Shown here piece after piece: positions 1 through 8,497 of a stretch of 64,000 nucleotides of DNA. Position numbers and translations under genes: made by a program. This DNA comes from Geobacter sp. (GTDB lineage: Bacteria; Desulfobacterota; Desulfuromonadia; Geobacterales; Geobacteraceae). The notes below the pieces were generated by a model. That model was not told where the DNA came from. It saw only the letters and a list, made by a program, of their open reading frames with translations, and searched no databases. The first letter of the stretch is position 1; each line of letters starts with the position of its first letter. Location of the stretch: positions 124,001 to 188,000 of the forward strand of contig JACOUQ010000003.1 in the NCBI GenBank assembly GCA_016177775.1, written 5' to 3'.

Positions 1-1019
1 TCGCGTCCGAACCCTTCTCGCCGATCATGAGCCAAAGCGTCAAAAATGAGATGAGCAATTCCATGAACGACTTCATGGTGTCGAGCGGCGTCAATGATCT
101 CTATCAGACCTCGAAAACAAACCTTACGGCGGTGATGAATTCCGCCATGGGGAACGCGCCGCCGGTCGGCAATGTCGTCTCCCAGGCATCCCAGGGGGGT
201 ACGGCCGGTTGTCCCAGTGACATTACCGATATCTTCGGTGGCGGCTCAGTCCTCGACAACCTTGCCGCCAAGAAGGGAATGGACGCCAACTATGTGAAGC
301 TCATACGGGGCTTCATCGGCGACGTGGTGGTGCAGTCTCCCACCACGACGAACAGCACCTTTGTCGCCAGTTACATCCCCCCCTGCGACAAGAATACCGA
401 TTTCGATACCTTCATCGACGGTTCTGCCCAAGGAAAAGATTCAGCCGGAGTATGCAGCACCATAACGGACGCCAATGCGAATCTCATGCAATACGTCTCA
501 ACCCGGATGCAGACGATATCGACGAAGATGAAGGCAAAGCAGACCCTCGACGCGACGAACGACGTGCCGTTTCTCAACGCGACTCCCCTCTCAATCAGCC
601 TCGTGTTGAAAACCGCCATCGCCACCAACACCGAGGGAGAGGTGATCGGGAAACTTTCCGCGGTAACCGCCAGGGCATTCGCCTACTACATGCTGCTCGA
701 TCTCCTGCAGGAGGCGACGCAGCTGCAAAACCTCTCCGCACAGATCCAGTCGCAGAACAAAGACAATAAGGCGGGTGCCAGCCCCAGCAGCTGTCAGCTC
801 GCATTGCTGTTCGACGGGATGAAAAACGTCGATCAGTTGACCAACAGGACCCGGGTCCTTTTGACCACGGCGCAACAGGGATACGCCAACGTCGTAAATG
901 AAATGAACGCAATCGAGATGCTGGTTCTGACCATGAAGAGATTTGACGATACCGTCTTCTCGGAACTGGCAGGCCGTTTTGGAACGGGAGTGGCCCGCAG
1001 GGCTACCGGCAGAACATAA
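1..1019 (+). CDS. traH: TraH-like conjugative pilus assembly protein, 3' part
   Basis: The reading frame is open to the left edge of the window (first full codon at base 3), so the 5' end is missing; an internal ATG at 27 gives 330 aa. The segment GFIGDVVV, the later DLLQEA segment and the spaced cysteines match the general layout of the C-terminal two thirds of F-type TraH, an outer-membrane-associated periplasmic protein needed for F pilus assembly. The C-terminal helix (MKRFDDTVF) is amphipathic. In F, traH is followed directly by traG; here the next genes are unrelated and a traG-like gene appears on the opposite strand at the other end of the window. The assignment rests on motif resemblance recalled from F TraH, not on an alignment. 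Confidence 0.7.
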   Translation, partial: ASEPFSPIMSQSVKNEMSNSMNDFMVSSGVNDLYQTSKTNLTAVMNSAMGNAPPVGNVVSQASQGGTAGCPSDITDIFGGGSVLDNLAAKKGMDANYVKLIRGFIGDVVVQSPTTTNSTFVASYIPPCDKNTDFDTFIDGSAQGKDSAGVCSTITDANANLMQYVSTRMQTISTKMKAKQTLDATNDVPFLNATPLSISLVLKTAIATNTEGEVIGKLSAVTARAFAYYMLLDLLQEATQLQNLSAQIQSQNKDNKAGASPSSCQLALLFDGMKNVDQLTNRTRVLLTTAQQGYANVVNEMNAIEMLVLTMKRFDDTVFSELAGRFGTGVARRATGRT

Positions 1020-1090
1020 CGACTGCACCTTGATCTGACAGCTTTTTGGTCAGGTCTGAGGCGTGGCTATATTTGCAAAGGGGAATGCTG

Positions 1091-1660
1091 ATGTCTAAGC
1101 CCAACAAATTTGAACGAAGCTATCGAGATACTCCGCCGCCGATTGATGGGGTGGTAAGGCATATCTCTGCTAAAACCCCACTGTCCCGCACTCATGGGAA
1201 AGTAGGTATGAACTGCGATTTCTGCGGCATGCCATACGAAACTTACGCATGTTGGGCCGCTCGAACTAACGCGCATTACTGTTCTAAGGCATGTTCAAAT
1301 GAGGCAAAGAAAATACCGGTTCGCAAGAACTGTGTCGTCTGTGGATCTGAATTTATCACGAACCCGACAACGGCAGTAAGAATCTCTACATGTTCTCGGA
1401 AGTGCTTAAAACAAAATCGACAGGCATTTTTGTTTGCCCAAGCAGCCGACATGGGGAACTCACCAATATTCAACTATGGCAACCATGAGCGAGGCGAGGA
1501 AATCGTAGGGCACAAACTTGATGCTGATAAGGTTCTATCCATTCGTGCTGATTGCAGGCCGCAAAAACTAATTGCTGTCGATTTCAGCATAACTCAATCA
1601 CTCGTCAGTCTCATAAAACGGCGGCTCGTATGGCGCCATGTTGCAGCAGAGCAAATATAA
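1091..1660 (+). CDS. Double zinc-finger protein with C-terminal HTH, homing-endonuclease-like
   Basis: I chose ATG 1091 because AAAGGGG lies 8-14 bases upstream; the protein is 189 aa. Two Cys4 zinc knuckles are visible, CDFC...CSKAC at about residues 37-66 and CVVC...CSRKC at about 76-100. Residues about 145-189 (LDADKVLSIRADCR ... ITQSLVSLIKRRLVWRHV) have the layout of the small helix-turn-helix found at the C terminus of many phage HNH homing endonucleases (L..V..IR...SQS.VS.IKR...W.HV). No HNH catalytic motif is present. It is therefore a DNA-binding protein, perhaps a decayed or divergent homing-type nuclease. GC content is lower than in its neighbours, which suggests separate acquisition. 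Function is unknown. Confidence 0.6.
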   Translation: MSKPNKFERSYRDTPPPIDGVVRHISAKTPLSRTHGKVGMNCDFCGMPYETYACWAARTNAHYCSKACSNEAKKIPVRKNCVVCGSEFITNPTTAVRISTCSRKCLKQNRQAFLFAQAADMGNSPIFNYGNHERGEEIVGHKLDADKVLSIRADCRPQKLIAVDFSITQSLVSLIKRRLVWRHVAAEQI

Positions 1661-1677
1661 CCTTGAAAGGAGTGAAC

Positions 1678-2127
1678 ATGGCAGACGAAAAGAACAATGG
1701 CAAAGGGAGCCAAGGCAATGATCGCGTTTCAAAACACGATGCCTGGCAGGAAAGAAAGGTGGAGAAAGCAAAACGGGACGACATCGATGTCATCTCCAAG
1801 CGCACCTTAGATCAGGGAGATTTCATCAACGTCCTCAACTCGCTCGACTATTATCTATATCAACTCCGGATGAACATGGGGCGGATCAAGGTGATCACGT
1901 TTGATAAGGCCCAGGAATTTATCGAGCGCAGCCAGAGGATCAAGGAGGATATCAACCTCCTGAATGCGGAGATGTGCGGTTTGATGGGGTACACGTACAA
2001 GCCGCCAAAAGGTTTCAGCAATCCTCTGGCAAAGGAACCGCGTGAAGAAGGACAGAAAAAGCAGACCGAAAAGAAGACTACGAGCCGCTCTGAACAGACG
2101 ACTGTTGTTGAAGAAGCTATCGCCTGA
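1678..2127 (+). CDS. Conserved-looking hypothetical protein, charged
   Basis: ATG 1678 follows a good ribosome binding site (GAAAGGAG, 6-base spacing), giving 149 aa. The protein is hydrophilic with no signal peptide or membrane segment. The middle (residues about 45-105) is predicted helical, including YYLYQLRMNMGRI and a heptad-like segment up to INLLNAEMCGLMGY. Both termini are highly charged and probably disordered (KKQTEKKTTSRSE near the end). It starts 17 bases after the zinc-finger gene stops and is followed by a strong terminator, so the two probably share a transcript. I do not recognise a family. Confidence 0.6.
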   Translation: MADEKNNGKGSQGNDRVSKHDAWQERKVEKAKRDDIDVISKRTLDQGDFINVLNSLDYYLYQLRMNMGRIKVITFDKAQEFIERSQRIKEDINLLNAEMCGLMGYTYKPPKGFSNPLAKEPREEGQKKQTEKKTTSRSEQTTVVEEAIA

Positions 2128-2136
2128 ACAGTTCAC

Positions 2137-2168
2137 GAGGGGGCAGCCAGGCTGCCCTCTTTCCTTTT
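2137..2168 (+). terminator. Rho-independent terminator after the 149-aa gene
   Basis: GGCAGCC pairs with GGCTGCC around a single-base loop, extended by GAGG/CCTC with a one-base bulge, and is followed by TCTTTCCTTTT. It lies 10 bases after the stop codon at 2127 and should end the transcript that starts upstream of the window. Confidence 0.8.
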
Positions 2169-2680
2169 GAGAGGTATTTTATAACTTTTTAGAACTATAA
2201 AAAGTGGATGGTTGCGGCAATTATTGGGGATAAATTGTCTGACAAAGTCACAATGAAACAGCATGAAACAACAGCAACTACAGTGAGTTAGCCAATATAA
2301 ATAGTTGACGGGAATGCATAAATCTGATAAAAAAGAGTCATATTTTAGACTCTTTCACCGAAAGAGACTCCGCGAGGGCATCATCGCCCCCGGATAAACT
2401 CTTCTGGATAGCCCAGAGGAGAAAATACCCAGGCATGGGGATAACATTCAGGGAGAGCCCGGCGCGCTTTTCGCACCTTTCCCGGTGAAACGTAATAATA
2501 TGTCGACCTTGGGCAAAGGCGACAGTAAATAATCTAACCATAGGTGCACCCTGAACAAGGTCTGCGCCTTTTTTATTTCTTGAAACCTCTTATAGACCTG
2601 TTTCGACAATTGCGCTGAAACGGGTTTTTTTGTACCCCAAACCCGCGACAAGCCTTATCAGCGGCGGGCATTTTACCAAT
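2169..2680. other. Non-coding AT-rich gap before ssb
   Basis: No convincing gene is visible in about 510 bases; the minus-strand ORFs here have poor composition and no ribosome binding site. It contains an 8-bp perfect inverted repeat (AAAGAGTC 2332-2339, GACTCTTT 2348-2355) and a possible sigma-70 promoter with TTGACG at 2305-2310 and a weak TAAAAA 17 bases later. A terminator-like hairpin (2596-2631) stands between that promoter and ssb. This gap is the likely transcription start region of the long + operon, perhaps with an attenuator. Confidence 0.4.
2596..2631 (+). terminator. Terminator or attenuator hairpin upstream of ssb
   Basis: CCTGTTTC (2597-2604) pairs with GAAACGGG (2617-2624), one G-U pair, loop of 12, followed by seven T residues. 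No gene ends just upstream, so this is either an attenuator in the ssb leader or the end of a small RNA from the preceding gap. Confidence 0.65.
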
Positions 2681-2739
2681 CCCGACTGGGAGACCAAACC
2701 TCTCCCCATACGGGATCGGTGGCCGTCTCCATGTTCGGG
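2681..2739 (+). promoter_or_regulatory. Structured leader of ssb
   Basis: Outer arms CCCGACTGGGAGAC (2681-2694) and GTCTCCATGTTCGGG (2725-2739) pair through CCCGA/TCGGG and GGAGAC/GTCTCC, with a smaller CCC...GGG hairpin between. It is the first member of the leader series that precedes most + strand genes up to 19.1 kb. Pairing of the 3' arm with the ssb Shine-Dalgarno (AAGGAGGCAGTC) is weaker than in later copies. Confidence 0.55.
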
Positions 2740-2762
2740 AAAAATCCAGCAAGGAGGCAGTC

Positions 2763-3167
2763 ATGGCAAGTTTGAACAAGGTTCTCTTGATAGGGAACCT
2801 GGGAAAAGACCCGGAGGTCCGATACACGGCATCCGGCACTGCGGTCGCAAGTTTCTCTCTTGCGACATCGGAGAAGTTCAAGAACAAGGAAGGAGAATGG
2901 GAGGAACGGACCGAGTGGCACAATGTCACCCTATGGGGACGCCTGGCGGAAATTGCCGGCGAATACCTCTCAAAGGGAAAGACGGTGTACATCGAAGGCC
3001 GCCTTCAGACCAGGAAATGGCAGGACAAGGACGGCAAGGATCGTTACACCACGGAAATCGTCGGTGAGAAGATGCAGATGCTGTCACGCAAAGATGGTTC
3101 GAATCACGAGGAAGCCGGACAGTCCCATGAAGGACCTGGCTTTCCCGAAGGAGACGACCCGTTCTGA
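2763..3167 (+). CDS. ssb: Single-stranded DNA-binding protein
   Basis: This 134-aa SSB has an N-terminal OB fold (residues 1-110; [13 protein letters not shown], then [12 protein letters not shown] and [16 protein letters not shown]) and a short linker ending in the acidic tip DDPF, which recruits replication and repair proteins. It coats single-stranded DNA during conjugative entry, replication and recombination. The start at 2763 is set by AAGGAGGCAG seven bases upstream. It is shorter than chromosomal SSBs because the Gly/Gln-rich linker is reduced, as is usual for plasmid and phage SSBs. It opens the DNA-metabolism operon that also carries the RecA-fold ATPase, the Cas4-like nuclease and primase. 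Confidence 0.97.
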   Translation: MASLNKVLLIGNLGKDPEVRYTASGTAVASFSLATSEKFKNKEGEWEERTEWHNVTLWGRLAEIAGEYLSKGKTVYIEGRLQTRKWQDKDGKDRYTTEIVGEKMQMLSRKDGSNHEEAGQSHEGPGFPEGDDPF

Positions 3168-3203
3168 TCCGATTACCTGACGCGTAACATCACAAGTTAA
3201 CCA

Positions 3204-3285
3204 GCCTGACAGGGGAGAGACAACTGACCCCTGCGGGGTGGTCCGTCTCCTCTGTCAGGCAAAACCAACAGAAAGGAGATAGACC
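3204..3285 (+). promoter_or_regulatory. SD-pairing leader of the RecA-fold ATPase gene
   Basis: GCCTGACAGGGGAGAGAC (3204-3221) pairs with GTCTCCTCTGTCAGGC (3245-3260), enclosing a GACCCC/GGGGT hairpin. The segment GGTCCGTCTCCT (3240-3251) can instead pair with AGGAGATAGACC (3274-3285), which is the Shine-Dalgarno plus spacer of the gene starting at 3286: 11 of 12 positions, one as G-U. The two pairings exclude each other. Confidence 0.7.
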
Positions 3286-4392
3286 ATGTTCCAGAAAGCA
3301 GTAAGAAAAAGAGCGAAAGCCCGTATCGGTATGTGTGGCCCCGCAGGTTCCGGCAAAACGATGTCCGCCCTCAAGCTGGCATTCGGCATTGTCGGTCCAA
3401 ATGGGAAAATAGCTGTGCTCGACACGGAAAACGAGAGCGCGTCGTTGTATGCTCACCTGGGCGACTACGACGTGTCGGTAATCAAGCCCCCCTTCACCGT
3501 TGAGAAATACATCAGCGGCATCAGGGAAGCGGAAAAGCTCGGCTACGATCTCCTTATCATCGACTCCCTTTCCCACGCATGGGCGGGGACCGGCGGTATC
3601 CTGGAGTTCGTTGACGCCAAAAGCGAATCGGCCAAAGGGAACAAGTTTGCCGGGTGGCGAGAAGCGACCCCCAAGCACAATTCTCTTGTCGATGCCATGC
3701 TGCAATCGTCGATGCACATCATCGGAACAATGCGCAGCAAGACCGAGTACGTTCTCGTAGAGGATGAAAAAGGGAAAAAAGTTCCGAAAAAGATTGGCAT
3801 GGCGCCGGTGCAACGGGAAGGCCTCGACTACGAGTTCACGCTCGTGTTCGACGTCGACCAGGAACGGCACATTGCCTGCTCCAGCAAAGACCGGACAGAG
3901 ATTTTCGATGGTTTCTTCGGGAAACTGACGGAGGAGCACGGGATATCAATCCGGGAATGGCTGGATTCGGGAGTGGCAGTGCAGGAATCTGCCGGAAAAT
4001 CGGAAAAACAGCAACCTGCAGAGCCAAAATTCATCACAAAAGATCAAGTGAAGGAGCTGGAGGAAATCATCACTAACGCGGGAGCCGATCGAGACAAATT
4101 CCTCGCCTATCTGGGGGTTAAGAGACTCGAGGAGATTCCCGCCGAAAAGATGACCGCCGCAGTCAAGGCCCTCGAAGCAAAAACGAAAAAAGGCGATACG
4201 GCTGCATGCAACGTGACGGACATCACTTCCGCACTGAATGCACGTCGCATCCCGTTCGAGATGAATGAGGAAGCCGGCGAGGTTCATGCCAAACCGTCGT
4301 ATCAGGATACGGCCTCCAAGGAGTTCCTGAAACAGAAAGGCTTCCGCTGGCAACCCTCCGAAAAGGCATGGGTCTACAAGAAAGCAGCTTGA
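3286..4392 (+). CDS. AAA_24-type RecA-fold ATPase, phage/ICE recombination type
   Basis: The N-terminal ATPase domain (residues about 10-230) has Walker A GPAGSGKT, the following MSALKLAF helix and Walker B YDLLIIDSLSHAW. The spacing matches the AAA_24 family of phage and mobile-element ATPases that usually sit with SSB and RecB/Cas4-type nucleases. The linker (235-250) is Glu/Lys/Gln rich. A C-terminal segment (about 310-368, ending FRWQPSEKAWVYKKAA) looks like a small separate domain. The likely role is DNA recombination or ssDNA handling together with SSB and the exonuclease at 8751. It starts after its own structured leader; the next gene follows 36 bases later without one. Confidence 0.75.
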   Translation: MFQKAVRKRAKARIGMCGPAGSGKTMSALKLAFGIVGPNGKIAVLDTENESASLYAHLGDYDVSVIKPPFTVEKYISGIREAEKLGYDLLIIDSLSHAWAGTGGILEFVDAKSESAKGNKFAGWREATPKHNSLVDAMLQSSMHIIGTMRSKTEYVLVEDEKGKKVPKKIGMAPVQREGLDYEFTLVFDVDQERHIACSSKDRTEIFDGFFGKLTEEHGISIREWLDSGVAVQESAGKSEKQQPAEPKFITKDQVKELEEIITNAGADRDKFLAYLGVKRLEEIPAEKMTAAVKALEAKTKKGDTAACNVTDITSALNARRIPFEMNEEAGEVHAKPSYQDTASKEFLKQKGFRWQPSEKAWVYKKAA

Positions 4393-4428
4393 TACAAGCC
4401 TTTCAACCCATGCGAAAAGGAGGAAGCC

Positions 4429-4977
4429 ATGCAACCAACCATATCCCTGCTGGGCCTACGCGCCTCGGCGTCAATTTTCTGCAGCAACCTGGTCCTGGTT
4501 GACGACAGACTTATCGTCCTGTTGTCCGCCTACGGCCCCTCTCAGGAGATAAGGGCGTTCGCCCAAATCCTCCATGACAGGGATGCCCCTCTTCTGGAAG
4601 TCCCCGGCAAGAAAAGCAACCGTGTCGCAGTGGGAGGTCTCGTGAGCCTTATAGCCAAGATGGATAACGGCTACTCGGGGTTGTACATCCTTCCCGACCG
4701 GCACCGTCGCCTCATCGTCGGTAACAACCGGGAGGAATGCTTCGCAATCTACTCCCGCATTCTGGACCAACAGCAATTCGTGCACCGGGACTGGTACCTG
4801 CCTCTGTTCGACATGGCGGAGTTACTGGTCCCCTTGATCGGAAACAAGATGTGTTATCGCCTTAAGGAGAACGTTCCCGAGGAAGTCAGGAACCGTATCA
4901 GATACGGCGGCTTTGCATTCCCTGAGCCTACGGCCAATATCTCCATTGAGGTAAAGGAGCCAACAGCACAACACTGA
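4429..4977 (+). CDS. Hypothetical protein, 182 aa
   Basis: The start at 4429 is supported by AAAAGGAGGAAGCC directly upstream. The N-terminal stretch (SLLGLRASASIFCSNLVLV) is hydrophobic but not a clear signal peptide. The middle has alternating hydrophobic residues (RLIVLLSAYG, GYSGLYILPDRHRRLIVG) suggesting an alpha/beta fold, and the C terminus is acidic. It shares the transcript of the upstream ATPase and is followed by the leader of the methyltransferase-helicase. I recognise no family or catalytic motif. Confidence 0.6.
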   Translation: MQPTISLLGLRASASIFCSNLVLVDDRLIVLLSAYGPSQEIRAFAQILHDRDAPLLEVPGKKSNRVAVGGLVSLIAKMDNGYSGLYILPDRHRRLIVGNNREECFAIYSRILDQQQFVHRDWYLPLFDMAELLVPLIGNKMCYRLKENVPEEVRNRIRYGGFAFPEPTANISIEVKEPTAQH

Positions 4978-4993
4978 CATCATCCACCCCAGC

Positions 4994-5071
4994 GGGGCAG
5001 GCGGTACACACCACCACCTCCCCGACCAGGGGAGTATCGTGTCCGCCTGCTCCCTTTCACGAGGAGCAGAC
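4994..5071 (+). promoter_or_regulatory. SD-pairing leader of the methyltransferase-helicase gene
   Basis: GGGGCAGGCGGTACAC (4994-5009) pairs almost fully with GTGTCCGCCTGCTCCC (5039-5054), with an inner CTCCCC/GGGGAG hairpin at 5018-5034. CTGCTCC (5047-5053) is also perfectly complementary to GGAGCAG (5063-5069), the Shine-Dalgarno of the gene starting at 5072. The unusual GCAG in this SD is matched by the CTGC in the arm. Confidence 0.65.
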
Positions 5072-8000
5072 ATGGAATTCATTGACAAGGTCAATCAGCA
5101 TTCCCGCGTGAAAGGCAACGAACTGGCGAAGGGTTTTTATCCCACCTTCCCGCGCGACGTGGAACTGGTCAAGAAGGTCGTAAGCGTAAACTTCGGCTGG
5201 GACCAGAAAAGCGTTCACGAGAAGCAGGTAACCATCTTCGACCCGTGCGCCGGCGAAGGGGTGTTCCTGTCAAACATGGTCCGCCATGCGAAACAGGCCG
5301 CCAACCAATCGTGCGCCAAGAACACATGCGTTGCCTCATTTGCCGTGGAACTGGACGGTGACCGCTTCAAGAAGATCCGCGGCGCCGACCAGAAACTCAA
5401 CACTTCGTTCTTCGATACAACCAACACCGGATCGTTCGACATCCTCCTGCTCAATCCCCCTTACAACAGAAACGGCGGAGAACTCATAGACTGGGTCGAA
5501 AAGGCCACCCCCATGGTTTCACACAGGGGGGTCATGGTCCTGATCATCCCAGAGTATGAGCTCAAGGGGAAAATGATCAAACTCCTGCGGGGGAGCTTCA
5601 CCTACCGATATGCCTACAAATCGGAGGAATACGGAGCTTTCAAGCAGCTGGTCATTTTTCTCAGGAAGAATGTCGGCAACGAAACAACTTCATACCGTTC
5701 ACCCCACTTTCACAACTACGACAATCTGGACAACAGGGACAAGGACCTGATCCTGACCCATGCCGAAAACCCGACCGTCAGCATCGAGGTCGAAGTAAGC
5801 AGGGCAAAGATCAGGCCCATGCTCCAGAGCAAGGACCTCACAGGGTTCTACCAGGACTGCGAGGAGCGGCTGGATAAGGCGATAACGGTGATGCTGGAAA
5901 AGGATTATCCTGCCAGCTACGACACCAGCATTCAGCCGGTATCCACTCTCCGCACGGCCCATGCCGTCCAGCTTGCCGCGATGAACAGCCAGATCGAGAG
6001 CGTCACCATAAATGGCGTCTACTACCTGGCCAAGTACATGCTCGTCGAAAAGCCGGAAACGTTCGAGGATTACAGCGACGGCACCAAGACGACAACCGTT
6101 CTGCACAAACCGACAGTAGAGACCTTCCTCATGGACAAGACGGGCGAAGTGAAACCTGCCCGTGAATTGGGCTTCGATTACGTCGAGCTCAATTCCCAGT
6201 TGTCCACCATCCTTCTGCGCAAACTCACCACCATGTACAAACCCCTTCACGAAATCGGCCGGGATGAAGAATACCTGGCCGCCGAACTGAAGGAGATCGG
6301 CCTGAAAGCCCCCCAAAGGGAGGCGGTGAAGGCGGTGATGAAGGCGTTTGCGTCGGGGAGAAAGGGTATCGGCATACGGGCGAACACCGGCACCGGAAAA
6401 ACCTGGATGGCCAAGGCGGTTAAGTACATCGCCGGAGCCAAAAGGTCGATCATGGTGACGGAACCGCAACTCGTTCCCCAGATGGTTAAGGAGTACGAAA
6501 ACGAGGGCTTCGATGTCCACGTGATCGACTCCTGGGAACAGCTGCGGGAGCTTGCCCGAACCCGTCCGAAAGGGCTCTACCTGATCGCGTACACCCGTCT
6601 CCGCATGCACCCGGACTTCGTGCCCGTCACGAAGACTGCCCGGGTGAAAACGAAAGAAGGGATCAAATATACAGAAGCCTGCCTCAACTGCTCTGCCGCG
6701 GTGAAGAGAATCTCCAAAGGGAGCAAGGAACACTGCCCCGTCTGCGGCGATGTCCTCTACACCTACATCCCGGAGAACAAGCGGCCGTACATGCGCTACA
6801 AGCGCTGGATTGCCGACATCGAACGGAACGGCGCGTCAGTGGAGGTGAAATCACAAAACAAACAACTCCCCTACATCCGCTTCCTGAAGCGGATACCCTT
6901 CGACCTCGCCATATTCGATGAGGCACACAACGCGGCCAACCTGATGTCCAATCAGGGAACCGCATTCATCCGCCTGGCGGCTTCCGCCAACCGGGTGCTC
7001 TGTCTCACCGCAACCGTCACGAACGGCATGGCGAAGAGCCTCTACAACCTGCTCTGGGGGATCAATCCCGTGCAGATGAGGGAGGGGGGATGGGACATGA
7101 AGTCCGCCACCGACTTCCAGGCGAAGTACGGGGCATTCAAGGAGGTCAGGAAAACCGATACGAGAAACCGCCACCGTGAATCGGAAAAGGTGCAAACCTA
7201 CGACACGGCGGGGATCTCACCGGCTGCCCTGGTCTACACGCTGCCGAACTTCGTGAACGTCGACTCGGAGGATTTCGATGATCTTCCTCCGGTCGAGCGG
7301 GAGGTAATCAAATGCATGCCTCATGCGGAAGTAGAAGAGTGCATGAGGACCATCGACAAGATCATTGATGACGCAGACCTACCGATAGAAGACAAAATGC
7401 CTGCCGCAAGCGTCAGAACAGCGGCGTTCCTGCGGGTGTCCGACACCTTCAGGCATGCCAACGACGAAATCCGCTTGCGTGGCGATCTCCTCGGAACATT
7501 GTGGAGACGGCCGGTCAATGAACTGCTCGAGAAGGAAGTCGAGCTGGTCAACATCGTCCGGATGGTCGAGAAATGGGGAGAGCGGTTGCTGGTCTATACG
7601 GGCAACACGCAGAAGATAGATATGCGCGGGCCTCTGCAGCGGATTATTGCAAGCAGCGTCCCCGGCGTATCCATCGACGTTCTCCCCGATTCGGTAGCTC
7701 CCGACAGACTGGTCGCATGGTTCGAGAAGACCATCGCCCAGGTCGTCATCGCCTCATACCACCGGGTAGCGACGGGATTAAATCTCTCCCAGTTCAACAA
7801 CCTCGCCTGGTTCGATTATTCCGACAACACCAGGATGGCCGAACAGGGGGAAGGACGGATCCGCCGCGTCAATACCGCTGACATACACCGAATGATCTAT
7901 GGGGAAGTCCGTCCATGCCGTTACTGGTATCTCACCTCTTCGCCGATACAGGAGGCGCAGTTGGCCTACACGTTGGAGAAGCGGATGATCGCCAAACTCG

Positions 8001-8401
8001 CGGAAGGGGAAACCCCGGACATCGACCCCGCTGAATGCACGAGCGGCAACCAATCGTTTTCCGCCCTCATCACCAAGGCGCTCAAGGAAGGGAACATCGA
8101 TTATCAGGACCCGAGTGCCCTGCTCAAGAAGATGACCCGAACCGACAATGCCAGGGTGAGGGACGAAAACAAGATTGCTGCACCGGTAACGGCCAAGGTC
8201 ATACCTTTCCCGCATCCGGAACCTTCATCATCGCCTGCTGCCGCAACCATCCCGGTCATAGTTTTCGAAGATGGCCTGGAGGTCGTGAAGCCATTCCCGG
8301 AAGACAAGTACCAAGAGTACCATGCCGAAGGGATGCTGGAAGTTACCCTTTTCGGCACGTACCTGCTGGATGGGAGGCCGAGCAAGCGCAGACGGGCCTG
8401 A
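5072..8401 (+). CDS. Fusion of N6-adenine methyltransferase-like domain and SF2 helicase
   Basis: ATG 5072 (SD GAGGAG) gives 1109 aa. The N-terminal Rossmann domain carries a SAM-binding motif FDPCAGEGVFL (about residue 60) and the catalytic motif LLNPPYN (about 130), typical of N6-adenine DNA methyltransferases. From about residue 400 comes a superfamily 2 helicase: Walker A NTGTGKT, DEAH box FDEAHNAAN, motif III LTATVTNG, and C-terminal motifs ATGLNLSQ and EQGEGRIRR. Between the ATPase motifs lies a zinc ribbon (CLNC...CPVC). The architecture resembles phage DarB-like and ICE anti-restriction methylase-helicase proteins that modify incoming DNA. The role in protecting the element during transfer is inferred. 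Whether the methylase is active and its target are unknown. Confidence 0.85.
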   Translation: MEFIDKVNQHSRVKGNELAKGFYPTFPRDVELVKKVVSVNFGWDQKSVHEKQVTIFDPCAGEGVFLSNMVRHAKQAANQSCAKNTCVASFAVELDGDRFKKIRGADQKLNTSFFDTTNTGSFDILLLNPPYNRNGGELIDWVEKATPMVSHRGVMVLIIPEYELKGKMIKLLRGSFTYRYAYKSEEYGAFKQLVIFLRKNVGNETTSYRSPHFHNYDNLDNRDKDLILTHAENPTVSIEVEVSRAKIRPMLQSKDLTGFYQDCEERLDKAITVMLEKDYPASYDTSIQPVSTLRTAHAVQLAAMNSQIESVTINGVYYLAKYMLVEKPETFEDYSDGTKTTTVLHKPTVETFLMDKTGEVKPARELGFDYVELNSQLSTILLRKLTTMYKPLHEIGRDEEYLAAELKEIGLKAPQREAVKAVMKAFASGRKGIGIRANTGTGKTWMAKAVKYIAGAKRSIMVTEPQLVPQMVKEYENEGFDVHVIDSWEQLRELARTRPKGLYLIAYTRLRMHPDFVPVTKTARVKTKEGIKYTEACLNCSAAVKRISKGSKEHCPVCGDVLYTYIPENKRPYMRYKRWIADIERNGASVEVKSQNKQLPYIRFLKRIPFDLAIFDEAHNAANLMSNQGTAFIRLAASANRVLCLTATVTNGMAKSLYNLLWGINPVQMREGGWDMKSATDFQAKYGAFKEVRKTDTRNRHRESEKVQTYDTAGISPAALVYTLPNFVNVDSEDFDDLPPVEREVIKCMPHAEVEECMRTIDKIIDDADLPIEDKMPAASVRTAAFLRVSDTFRHANDEIRLRGDLLGTLWRRPVNELLEKEVELVNIVRMVEKWGERLLVYTGNTQKIDMRGPLQRIIASSVPGVSIDVLPDSVAPDRLVAWFEKTIAQVVIASYHRVATGLNLSQFNNLAWFDYSDNTRMAEQGEGRIRRVNTADIHRMIYGEVRPCRYWYLTSSPIQEAQLAYTLEKRMIAKLAEGETPDIDPAECTSGNQSFSALITKALKEGNIDYQDPSALLKKMTRTDNARVRDENKIAAPVTAKVIPFPHPEPSSSPAAATIPVIVFEDGLEVVKPFPEDKYQEYHAEGMLEVTLFGTYLLDGRPSKRRRA

Positions 8402-8419
8402 ACAATTTACCACCAACCA

Positions 8420-8497
8420 CCCCAACGGGGAGATTTCGTCTCCCTGCAAAGGGGTACGTGTCTCCTCTTTGGGGCAACCCAAACAAGGAGATATATC
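8420..8497 (+). promoter_or_regulatory. Structured leader of the 52-aa membrane protein gene
   Basis: CCCCAACGGGGAGA (8420-8433) pairs with TCTCCTCTTTGGGG (8461-8474). TGTCTCC inside the 3' arm region can also pair with GGAGATA in the Shine-Dalgarno of the gene at 8498 (7 bp, one G-U). A further GGGGAGA...TCTCCC alternative exists within the 5' half. Confidence 0.55.

Noticed and set aside
1091..1660. Active HNH homing endonuclease
   Set aside because: The C-terminal HTH fits, but no HNH, GIY-YIG or LAGLIDADG catalytic motif is present.
2338..2651. Overlapping minus-strand ORFs of about 67 aa upstream of ssb
   Set aside because: No ribosome binding site, poor amino-acid composition, and they cover the terminator and promoter-like signals.
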